Below are positions 1 through 3,793 of a DNA stretch of 5,222 nt, in pieces. The position numbers and the translations under genes are program-made. Position 1 is the stretch's first letter; each line of letters opens with the position of its first letter. Below the pieces are notes generated by a model that had not been told where the DNA came from, ran no database searches, and saw nothing but the letters and a program-made list of their open reading frames with translations. The stretch is from contig JAKAPN010000091.1 in NCBI GenBank assembly GCA_021822995.1, positions 1 to 5,222 of the forward strand, in the 5' to 3' direction. This DNA comes from an archaeon (lineage in GTDB: Archaea > Thermoproteota > Nitrososphaeria > Nitrososphaerales > Gagatemarchaeaceae).

Positions 1-4
1 GACT

Positions 5-10
5 CTTTAT
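5..10 (+). promoter_or_regulatory. TATA-like box of the tRNA-Leu gene
   Basis: The hexamer ctttat is centred about 28 nt before the first base of the tRNA. This is the expected spacing for an archaeal TATA box when transcription starts at or just before the mature 5' end. The window starts only 4 nt upstream, so the BRE element cannot be judged. Confidence 0.5.
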
Positions 11-35
11 CGGAACCCAGCGATGCGTCGCCGGC

Positions 36-144
36 GCGGGGGTAACGAAGCCTGGTCAACCGTGCGGGACTCAAGATCCGGCCTAGCTTCGGATGGGGCA
101 TCCCGTCCCTTAGGGGTTCGTGGGTTCAAATCCCACCCCCCGCA
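36..144 (+). tRNA. tRNA-Leu(CAA) with a 24-nt intron
   Basis: This gene encodes the leucine tRNA that reads UUG codons. The acceptor stem pairs 36-42 with 137-143 in seven Watson-Crick pairs, with discriminator A144 as expected for leucine. The D stem is ACG 45-47 with CGT 61-63, and the D loop contains GG. The anticodon stem is 65-69 with 101-105. After intron removal the loop reads CTCAAGA, with CAA at 72-74. A long class II variable arm (106-119, CCC/GGG stem) confirms Leu rather than a class I tRNA. The T stem pairs 120-124 with 132-136 around TTCAAAT. CCA is not encoded, so it would be added after transcription. The last 21 bases lie in a direct repeat shared with 1985-2005, which suggests the gene serves as an integration site. 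Confidence 0.96.
76..99 (+). other. tRNA-Leu intron with bulge-helix-bulge splice motif
   Basis: The intron sits between positions 37 and 38 of the tRNA, the commonest archaeal site. A strict bulge-helix-bulge can be drawn. The central 4-bp helix is 70-73 (CTCA) with 94-97 (TGGG, one G-T pair). The 3-nt bulges are 74-76 and 98-100. The outer helix is 77-80 with 90-93, closing a 9-nt loop. Cutting after the second base of each bulge gives exactly 75/76 and 99/100 and restores a normal seven-base anticodon loop. This is the substrate of the archaeal splicing endonuclease. Confidence 0.92.
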
Positions 145-145
145 T
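124..145 (+). repeat. 22-bp direct repeat, copy 1 (tRNA-Leu 3' end, putative att)
   Basis: These 22 bp cover the last T-stem base before the loop, the T loop, the 3' strands of the T and acceptor stems, A144 and one further base. They are identical to 1985-2006, with a copy-to-copy distance of 1861 bp. Tyrosine recombinases often use this part of a tRNA gene as attachment site. Identity stops sharply after base 145 and falls to a diverged similarity. Confidence 0.85.
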
Positions 146-275
146 GTTGATTCCCAGGCTGATTTGGGGGTCTCCAGGGGGAAAGGAGCCAGGAAATCAC
201 CCCGTTTGATTACCCGGTAATCGATGGGGTAGGAGGATTTTCCCTATGGTGGACCCCCTAGAATGTTGGGGATGC
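124..275 (+). repeat. Long repeat copy A: tRNA 3' end plus about 130 bp structured left end
   Basis: Aligns with 1985-2134. After the identical 22 bp the next ~70 bp align with about 2 nt of gaps. The following 58 bp (218-275 against 2077-2134) align without gaps at 46 of 58 positions. Several foldbacks can be drawn. TGATTT 160-165 pairs with AAATCA 194-199, enclosing a bulged inner stem. GATTAC 208-213 pairs with GTAATC 217-222, flanked by ACCCC 199-203 and GGGGT 226-230. CCCC 255-258 pairs with GGGG 268-271 around a 9-nt loop. An AGGAGG at 231-236 lies 9 nt before an ATG at 246, which opens only a 14-residue frame (MVDPLECWGC...). Confidence 0.75.
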
Positions 276-342
276 TCTCTTGGTCTCTGAACTGCTTCTG
301 GAATCCACCTCATCTTCGCAAAATCTAGCCTCCTGGGACCCA

Positions 343-374
343 GAAGTCCCGTTCGTCTTTATGAACGGGATTTC
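343..374. repeat. Near-perfect 14-bp inverted repeat (strong hairpin)
   Basis: GAAGTCCCGTTCGT at 343-356 pairs with the complementary arm 361-374 around the tetraloop CTTT. There are two G-T pairs and no bulges. It lies in the gene-free stretch between repeat A and the 69-residue membrane protein gene. It could end transcripts reading from either side, but neither flank has a convincing T-tract. It could also be a structured RNA, a protein-binding site or a recombination structure. Confidence 0.6.
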
Positions 375-389
375 GATTGATTCATTCCA

Positions 390-403
390 GAATCGTGCGA
401 TTC
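390..403. promoter_or_regulatory. Palindrome GAATCG-TG-CGATTC, possible operator
   Basis: Two 6-bp half sites are perfectly inverted about a 2-bp centre, the form of a site for a small dimeric DNA-binding protein. It starts 16 bp after the 14-bp hairpin. A shorter inverted match, CGAT-CA-ATCG, lies at 455-464. No adjacent start codon or TATA box ties it to a gene, so a regulatory role is only suggested by symmetry. Confidence 0.25.
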
Positions 404-630
404 GCCTTGAAGGAACGGTTTGAACCTGAGCTGAGAGGTAGGAAAGGGACCGTCCGATCAATCGACGCCAGCGCCTCTCCGAAGATAAACAACCTCGCAA
501 AGTTCCTGAAAACCCGCCAGAATGACTAATGGTGCCCTTCACTTGGTCTAGTGCGGCAGTCCCTGGAGAGACCAATCGCGCCCCTCTTATCCGCCTCTGT
601 GGGCCCTACTGGGCAAAATCTTCGGAATCC

Positions 631-840
631 CTAACGCTCTCGTCTCTTCGTGGACGCCACGAGACGCATCAAAGCCGCTGAGACGGCCACAATCCCCGCG
701 ACAAGCGCCAGCGTCGCGCCCTCGTTAGCTGCCGCCTGGGCGCCTGGGTTATCTATGGCGAAGTCGAGTCGCCAAATTACGACACCTATGGCCGTAAACA
801 AGCCTCCGAGAATCACAATGAACGTTCTGTTGTCAGTCAT
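631..840 (-). CDS. Small two-helix membrane protein, 69 aa, unknown function
   Basis: I do not recognise the family. The protein has two hydrophobic segments, about residues 6-24 and 41-60. They are joined by a short polar loop with acidic residues and several alanines. The C-terminus, KRRER, should lie in the cytoplasm by the positive-inside rule, which puts both termini inside. The ATG at 840 is the only good start in frame. A GGAGG (857-861 on the complement) lies 16 nt upstream, longer than usual. A TATA-like box at 891-896 would give a leader of about 25-30 nt. The gene follows the secreted-protein gene 931-1797 on the same strand, separated by 90 bp that contain a hairpin. This suggests separate transcription with partial read-through. 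It is the last gene before the structured left end of the putative cassette. Confidence 0.7.
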   Translation of the reverse strand: MTDNRTFIVILGGLFTAIGVVIWRLDFAIDNPGAQAAANEGATLALVAGIVAVSAALMRLVASTKRRER

Positions 841-890
841 GCATGGTCCCCTAGTTCCTCCGTGGGCGACTGCATGTTGAATCTTGTCGA

Positions 891-896
891 ATAAAA
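891..896 (-). promoter_or_regulatory. TATA-like box for the 69-aa membrane protein gene
   Basis: Read on the minus strand this is TTTTAT, about 50 nt before the ATG at 840. Transcription would start near 867, leaving a short leader that carries GGAGG. The same T-rich stretch follows the hairpin 904-929 and may double as the T-tract of that terminator. Confidence 0.4.
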
Positions 897-903
897 GGGG
901 ATT

Positions 904-929
904 CGGGGAGAGTCGAAGTCGTCTCCCCG
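904..929 (-). terminator. Hairpin terminator after the secreted-protein gene
   Basis: CGGGGAGA 904-911 pairs with TCTCCCCG 922-929, giving eight perfect base pairs around a 10-nt loop. It starts 1 nt past the stop codon of the minus-strand gene at 931. In the direction of transcription it is followed within 7 nt by TTTTATT. Archaeal termination depends mainly on T-tracts, so the short tract makes this a likely partial terminator. Confidence 0.5.
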
Positions 930-930
930 G

Positions 931-1797
931 TCAAGGCGCTGGAAAGCTCCATGAGACGCCAGTGCACTGGCACGCAAAGGCGACCCACGAGTTGTAAGGA
1001 TTGGTGGCGTAGCTGAGTTGCCCGCTAATTGAGTTGAATTGGACCTCAGGGTACATCTCCACAGCCGTCGTGAAAGGGCAGAGTGGAGCTGCTGCCCCCG
1101 CGTCCTGCTGGACGTAGCTGATTGTCACACCAGTCGGACCGACAATCGTTTGGTGGATGCAGACGGCCCAACTGTTCCAAACCCATTGACCAGAGCCGGT
1201 CGGGCCGACCCCGGTGATGTAGTATGGAGAAGTCGATTGGTAGTTGAATGTCCCATAAGCTTCGGTCTCGAATAGTATGCTACCTCCGCCCACCCTGTAA
1301 GTGATGATCTGGTAACCCGAGATTGTTGGGTCATTATAACCGCCAGGGAGTGGAACTTCAATTCCGATCGCGCCGTTCTTGATAGTCCAATTGCCCTGAT
1401 TGATGATGTTCAAGTATCGCCCCACAACATGGGAAGAGGAGAACTTGACGGGCTGATCCGTCTGGCCGTTGAAGAGGTAAGCATTGGTAGAATTGCCATT
1501 CCAAACGACTGAAACGTATCTTTCACCCCACGCTTTTGGCAACTCGTAAGTGGCCAACGTCCCAGGGAACCTACTCAGATTAGCAGTCTGGTATGGAATA
1601 TTGGTTTTGACGAACCATCCAGAGACGTTGACGCCAGGCACGACAGGTTGAGGCCCAGTATAGTTCACTGGTCCGCACTGGCTAGGTGAGCTCGATTCCG
1701 ACGTTGGGGCCGCTGCAAGTCCTACAGATGGAAGGCTCAGAGTTATTGCCAGGAATAGTAGCGTTGGAACTAGGAACAAATTGATTCGTTCGGTCAT
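931..1797 (-). CDS. Secreted, probably N-glycosylated surface protein, 288 aa
   Basis: I do not recognise a family. Residues 1-30 form a Sec-type signal peptide: short charged start MTER, hydrophobic core to about residue 26, then an alanine-rich cleavage region. The mature part is rich in Gly, Ser, Thr, Asn, Tyr and Trp in the alternating manner of beta-sheet extracellular proteins. It has five N-X-S/T sequons (N45, N57, N73, N102, N136) and five cysteines (41, 213, 240, 276, 278), the last two as CQC near the end. No C-terminal membrane anchor is visible, so it is probably released or held by other envelope proteins. The frame continues upstream to 1929. The ATG at 1797 is preferred because it begins the signal peptide and lies about 30 nt after a TATA-like box. 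This is the largest gene of the putative cassette; a role in the cell surface or in contact with other cells or viruses is inference. Confidence 0.8.
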   Translation of the reverse strand: MTERINLFLVPTLLFLAITLSLPSVGLAAAPTSESSSPSQCGPVNYTGPQPVVPGVNVSGWFVKTNIPYQTANLSRFPGTLATYELPKAWGERYVSVVWNGNSTNAYLFNGQTDQPVKFSSSHVVGRYLNIINQGNWTIKNGAIGIEVPLPGGYNDPTISGYQIITYRVGGGSILFETEAYGTFNYQSTSPYYITGVGPTGSGQWVWNSWAVCIHQTIVGPTGVTISYVQQDAGAAAPLCPFTTAVEMYPEVQFNSISGQLSYATNPYNSWVAFACQCTGVSWSFPAP

Positions 1798-1824
1798 TTT
1801 CGCGTAACGACCAGAATTACTTTG

Positions 1825-1830
1825 GTTTAA
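1825..1830 (-). promoter_or_regulatory. TATA-like box for the secreted-protein gene
   Basis: Read on the minus strand this is TTAAAC, centred about 30 nt before the ATG at 1797. Transcription would start about 4-5 nt upstream of the start codon. No Shine-Dalgarno sequence is present in between, so the mRNA is essentially leaderless. Confidence 0.5.
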
Positions 1831-1904
1831 GTCAAGGAGACGCTTCCCAGAATTGAGAATTACATGGACAAAAGTCTGATTAATCATTGGTTGACTGAAA
1901 CCAG

Positions 1905-1922
1905 GGGCGGTATTTCCCGCCC
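1905..1922. repeat. GGGCGG/CCGCCC inverted repeat at the right edge of cassette 1
   Basis: A perfect 6-bp stem, 1905-1910 with 1917-1922, around a 6-nt loop. It lies upstream of the secreted-protein promoter and about 60 bp before the second 22-bp repeat, in otherwise featureless DNA (about 1831-1984). It may mark the element end or simply be a local G+C-rich foldback. Confidence 0.35.
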
Positions 1923-1984
1923 GGGGCAATCAGTCTTCCCGTCGGCAATCCCCATCAATCATGTCCACTGTCGGGGGTCTGCTT

Positions 1985-2006
1985 GTTCAAATCCCACCCC
2001 CCGCAT
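1985..2006 (+). repeat. 22-bp direct repeat, copy 2 (displaced tRNA-Leu 3' end)
   Basis: Identical to 124-145. No tRNA body precedes it. The bases that should form the 5' strand of the T stem (GCTTG at 1981-1985) no longer pair with the 3' strand, and no GCGGGGG acceptor strand is nearby. It is therefore a tRNA fragment and not a second tRNA gene. Weak similarity to the tRNA variable arm continues a few bases upstream (GGGGGTCTG against GGGGTTCGT). Confidence 0.85.
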
Positions 2007-2134
2007 CCTGGTTTCCAGCCCGATTTGGGGTGTTTCGGAGGGAAAAAGCCCAGAAATCACCCCATTGATTACCCGGTTATCGACCGGGTCGGAGGATTTT
2101 GTGTATGGCGGACCCCCTATCTTGTTGGGGGTGC
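1985..2134 (+). repeat. Long repeat copy B: tRNA 3' fragment plus structured left end
   Basis: Diverged copy of 124-275. The foldbacks recur, although not all as the same pairs. GATTT 2022-2026 faces AAATC 2054-2058. ACCCGG 2071-2076 pairs perfectly with CCGGGT 2084-2089. ACCCCC 2112-2117 pairs perfectly with GGGGGT 2127-2132 around a 9-nt loop. GGAGG (2091-2095) again lies 9 nt before an ATG (2105), and the frame begins MADPLSCWGC, matching eight of the first ten codons of copy A at the amino-acid level. The frame then runs open to 2347, but it is antisense to the 2205-2435 gene and loses any protein-like pattern. Confidence 0.75.
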
Positions 2135-2204
2135 GTTCATAGCGGTTCATACGAAATGAGCATGAAGTTGAGACCCGCAAGACGGCCCCAAGGGGAGTTC
2201 CGGT

Positions 2205-2435
2205 TCAGTTCTTCGTTTTTTCTTTCCAGTTTTTCGGAGCATGATACAACTGCGCTAATCGCACAAGAAGGAAAACCGGAACCGTGTCGACGAAAGCCAA
2301 GGGGACGAGAACCAATGACGGTAGCACCGGGCCTACCAAGGCACTGACAATCCAGACTGCCAAGCAGACCATGAAGGTCAATCTCTTGTGCTTCCAGACC
2401 CAAGATGCTCGCAATTCCTCCGATGTCAGTGTCAA
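2205..2435 (-). CDS. Small two-helix membrane protein, 76 aa, unknown function
   Basis: I do not recognise the family. A basic, aromatic N-terminus (WVWKHKR) leads into two hydrophobic segments, about residues 20-36 and 38-60, which form a tight hairpin. A lysine-rich tail follows (KNWKEKTKN), so both ends are probably cytoplasmic. The only candidate starts are a TTG at 2435 and an internal ATG at 2372. The TATA-like box at 2491-2497 points instead to an ATG at 2470 in another frame. That frame encodes 12 residues and ends in TGA at 2432-2434, overlapping the TTG start as TTGA. Either a short leader peptide is coupled to this gene, or a frameshift has split one longer N-terminus. It lies 53 bp after the 2489-2782 gene on the same strand, close to repeat copy B, a position equivalent to that of the 69-aa protein beside copy A. 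Confidence 0.6.
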   Translation of the reverse strand: MTLTSEELRASWVWKHKRLTFMVCLAVWIVSALVGPVLPSLVLVPLAFVDTVPVFLLVRLAQLYHAPKNWKEKTKN

Positions 2436-2470
2436 GCTCTGTCTACTCTTCCCTTGTTTGAAAGTGGCAT
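2432..2470 (-). CDS. 12-codon leader peptide or frameshifted start of the next gene
   Basis: ATG at 2470 lies about 24 nt after the centre of the TATA-like box, the right distance for a leaderless start. It opens MPLSNKGRVDRA and stops at 2432-2434. The stop overlaps the TTG start of the 76-aa membrane protein. It may be a real coupled mini-frame, or the true N-terminus of the membrane protein broken by a one-base change. It is too short to be called with confidence. Confidence 0.3.
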   Translation of the reverse strand: MPLSNKGRVDRA

Positions 2471-2488
2471 TTGATTTCTACTCCGGGC

Positions 2489-2782
2489 CTAGATATGCTT
2501 GCTGCGTCTCCGAATTGACCGAGTCGAGGCAATTTTTCCCAATGGTGGACCCCCTAGAAAATAGATTCGCCAAGACCTGTCTTCGGTTCCAAGTTCTTGT
2601 GGAGGTAAATTGAGTCGGTGAAAAAATAAGGTCAGGGCACCCTGGGGAGAGTGTCCCGCCACCCTTGCGGCCTTGCGTTTTCGATAGAGTCTCTCCAGTA
2701 GGTAGCCGACCGTGAATAGCACGACCAGCTCGCCCGCCAAATAGACTAAGTTGGGAATGTTTAGGACGAACAGTTCGCTCAT
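2489..2782 (-). CDS. Single-pass membrane protein with basic cytoplasmic tail, 97 aa
   Basis: I do not recognise the family. One hydrophobic segment (about residues 10-29) is followed directly by RLYRKRKAAR, so the N-terminus should be outside and the tail in the cytoplasm. The frame can be opened from a GTG at 2803. The ATG at 2782 is preferred because a TATA-like box lies about 30 nt upstream, giving a nearly leaderless start. Residues from about 75 onward (FLGGPPLGKIASTRS) are the reverse reading of repeat copy C. The C-terminus may therefore have been replaced when the repeat arrived, and the original protein may have been longer or different. It follows the 2834-3454 gene by 51 bp and precedes the 76-aa membrane protein gene on the same strand. 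Confidence 0.55.
   Translation of the reverse strand: MSELFVLNIPNLVYLAGELVVLFTVGYLLERLYRKRKAARVAGHSPQGALTLFFHRLNLPPQELGTEDRSWRIYFLGGPPLGKIASTRSIRRRSKHI
2491..2497 (-). promoter_or_regulatory. TATA-like box for the 76-aa membrane protein transcript
   Basis: Read on the minus strand this is CATATCT. It overlaps the stop codon of the upstream gene (2489-2491), and its centre is about 24 nt before the ATG at 2470. Confidence 0.35.
2510..2562 (+). repeat. Truncated third copy (C) of the element-end repeat
   Basis: Positions 2534-2559 match 238-263 of copy A at 25 of 26 bases, including the ATGGTGGACCCCCTAGAA core. The bases just upstream (GACCGAGTCGAGG) resemble copy B (GACCGGGTCGGAGG). The tRNA fragment and the first half of the repeat are absent. 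It is in the same orientation as copies A and B and lies inside the 3' end of the minus-strand gene 2489-2782. Confidence 0.65.
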
Positions 2783-2809
2783 GGTTGTTACGTAAGACTG
2801 CACGCTGCG

Positions 2810-2815
2810 CTATAT
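2810..2815 (-). promoter_or_regulatory. TATA-like box for the single-pass membrane protein gene
   Basis: Read on the minus strand this is CATATAG (about 2809-2815), centred about 30 nt before the ATG at 2782, so transcription would start 3-4 nt upstream of it. This is the main reason for preferring 2782 over the GTG at 2803, which would leave only about 9 nt between box centre and start. Confidence 0.45.
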
Positions 2816-2833
2816 GTTGTTAGGAGTCTCGCT

Positions 2834-3454
2834 TTAACTGGATGTAGAATTGCCGAGGTAGACTAGATTGAATGTGGTTTGTCCCTTGTATGTGTTTCCC
2901 ACAAAGGGAATGCCGGAAGCTGATGTGAGAACCAGCTGAACCAGAACAACGGTGCTTCCTATGCCTGCTGGGAGTTCGGCGTTCTTGTAGGCCAAGCCAA
3001 TGCCGTAAAGAGTAGTGGGGTTTTGCGAAGGGAACCCGGACAAGGTCACGACCGCGCCAGAAGCGCCTGTCGGTCCACCGCTGTAATTTTCGTTTTCAAA
3101 GTCAAGAGGAACGTGACCGGCAGAGTCGTAATTGAACCCGGTCACCCATACATCGGCAGGGTAGGGCCCAATGCCGAAAGTGAGGTTGACCAGTTTGATG
3201 TTGAGCCCTTGGGCATGCCAGAGCTGTAAGCCGAAGCTGACTGCGCCTGTGGTGTTTCCCTCGAATGTTGCTGATGTGATGTTGATCTCGGCCAGTGTTT
3301 CGCCTGACGATCCAAGGGAGAGAACATTCCATTTAGCGGCCGGTGTCGGAGAGAGTTTGTACTGGCGCTGGTATACCTGCAGGCCCGAGACGTAGAGTAC
3401 ACTAACCGCGATTATCGCCATGGCGATGACCGCGTAGACCTCGTTCCTTTGCAC
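2834..3454 (-). CDS. Signal-anchored, probably N-glycosylated surface protein, 206 aa
   Basis: I do not recognise a specific family. The N-terminus is short and polar (MQRNE), followed by one hydrophobic segment (about residues 6-25) and then QVYQRQYK, typical of a signal anchor with the rest outside. The remaining ~175 residues are beta-rich, free of cysteine, and carry five sequons (N58, N67, N90, N123, N202). The layout recalls archaeal pilin-like proteins, but the usual Gly or Ala cleavage residue before the helix and the Glu inside it are not in the right place. I therefore do not call it a type IV pilin. The start is a GTG at 3454, supported by a TATA-like box at about 3478-3483, the distance expected for a leaderless mRNA. 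It heads a minus-strand series of three envelope genes that ends at repeat copy B. Confidence 0.75.
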   Translation of the reverse strand: MQRNEVYAVIAMAIIAVSVLYVSGLQVYQRQYKLSPTPAAKWNVLSLGSSGETLAEINITSATFEGNTTGAVSFGLQLWHAQGLNIKLVNLTFGIGPYPADVWVTGFNYDSAGHVPLDFENENYSGGPTGASGAVVTLSGFPSQNPTTLYGIGLAYKNAELPAGIGSTVVLVQLVLTSASGIPFVGNTYKGQTTFNLVYLGNSTSS

Positions 3455-3477
3455 GTTAGAGAATCCAGGGCTTGGTA

Positions 3478-3483
3478 GATATA
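3478..3483 (-). promoter_or_regulatory. TATA-like box for the 206-aa surface protein gene
   Basis: Read on the minus strand this is GTATATC (3477-3483 region), centred about 26 nt before the GTG at 3454. The predicted transcript begins at the start codon. This spacing supports the unusual GTG start. Confidence 0.55.
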
Positions 3484-3762
3484 CGTCTATGAACTAGAAC
3501 GGCCTAACACTCTGTCAGGGGCAGCCAGCGTCCAGCAAACAGGTCCAACATCCGAGGAAGATGCGTTCGACTTCCAGCCCCACAACTGTTCGCTTGTCTC
3601 GTGGAAGCTGTTTCGCCTTCAAACGTGCCGTCCTGAGCTTGGAGACTGGTGCTTGCAGCGGACCCCTGTTTGTTAGAGGCACGTTCGGATGAGAGTCGGC
3701 TTAATCCGGACTTTCGTCAGGCCAGGGTCGATGCTGCTAACCCCGTACGCGTCAGCCTCGCC

Positions 3763-3768
3763 TTTAGA
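3763..3768 (+). promoter_or_regulatory. TATA-like box for the radical SAM gene
   Basis: TTTAGA lies about 28 nt before the ATG at 3794, so transcription would start 1-3 nt before the start codon. This favours the first ATG over later ones. Confidence 0.45.
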
Positions 3769-3793
3769 AGGGCGGCCAGGGTAGGTAGCATAG

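Larger units (their letters stand above)
145..630. other. Gene-poor stretch between tRNA-Leu and the first membrane gene
   Basis: About 485 bp. It holds the structured part of repeat A (to about 275), the strong hairpin at 343-374 and the palindrome at 390-403. From about 465 to 630 I see no further structure except a short GCCC-AGTA-GGGC stem (minus-strand reading) just beyond the stop of the 631-840 gene. A 105-codon TTG-start frame on the minus strand (258-575) crosses the repeat and the hairpin. It encodes a basic, serine-rich polypeptide without domain features and is probably not a gene. Confidence 0.6.
124..1984. mobile_element. Candidate tRNA-Leu-anchored insertion or cassette, no recombinase visible
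   Basis: The segment is bounded on the left by the 3' end of tRNA-Leu (124-145). The next copy of the same 22 bp begins at 1985 and bounds it on the right. This is the usual footprint of tRNA-targeted integration, in which the incoming element restores the tRNA 3' end and displaces the old one. The interior has two minus-strand genes, for a secreted protein and a small membrane protein, plus about 485 bp of non-coding hairpin-rich DNA. No integrase, intN/intC fragment or replication gene is visible. About 130 bp beyond the 22-bp repeat is also shared, in diverged form. This fits two related elements integrated in tandem, each with a similar left end, better than one element with simple att ends. 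A diverged tandem duplication is the alternative. Confidence 0.45.
3455..3793. other. Gap between divergent genes
   Basis: Apart from the two promoters at its edges I find no certain gene. A 55-codon GTG-start frame on the minus strand (3515-3682) is open and has a cysteine-containing end (LGCWTCLLDAGCP). It has no clear promoter or Shine-Dalgarno sequence, and its length is not remarkable in DNA of this composition. Around 3655-3686 the plus strand (GCGGACCCC, TTGTT, CGTTC in order) weakly resembles the end of repeat copy B at 2107-2139. This is too degenerate to call a fourth copy. No tRNA, CRISPR or long inverted repeat is visible. Confidence 0.5.

Noticed and set aside
23..220. 65-codon plus-strand frame
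   Set aside because: It runs through the tRNA-Leu gene and its intron, so it is not a protein gene.
258..575. 105-codon minus-strand frame from a TTG
   Set aside because: It has no domain, signal or hydrophobic pattern, is rich in Arg and Ser, and crosses the repeat end, the 14-bp hairpin and the palindrome. No promoter fits its start.
841..858. Fragment resembling the repeat core (ATGGTCCCCTAG)
   Set aside because: It lacks four internal bases of the core and has no similarity on either side.
1950..2005. Second tRNA-Leu gene
   Set aside because: Only the 3' end is present. There is no acceptor 5' strand, D arm or anticodon arm, and the T stem does not pair.
2099..2347. Plus-strand frame continuing MADPLSCWGC to 2347
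   Set aside because: Only the first ten codons are conserved with copy A. The rest is low-complexity and antisense to the 2205-2435 gene, so a full protein is not supported.
2834..3454. Type IV pilin
   Set aside because: The N-terminal helix fits, but the class III cleavage site with a small residue before it and a correctly placed Glu after it is missing.
3515..3682. 55-codon minus-strand frame with a GCWTC motif
   Set aside because: It has a GTG start, no clear promoter or ribosome site, and a length expected by chance. Its likeness to the CWGC of the repeat is on the opposite strand and is probably chance.
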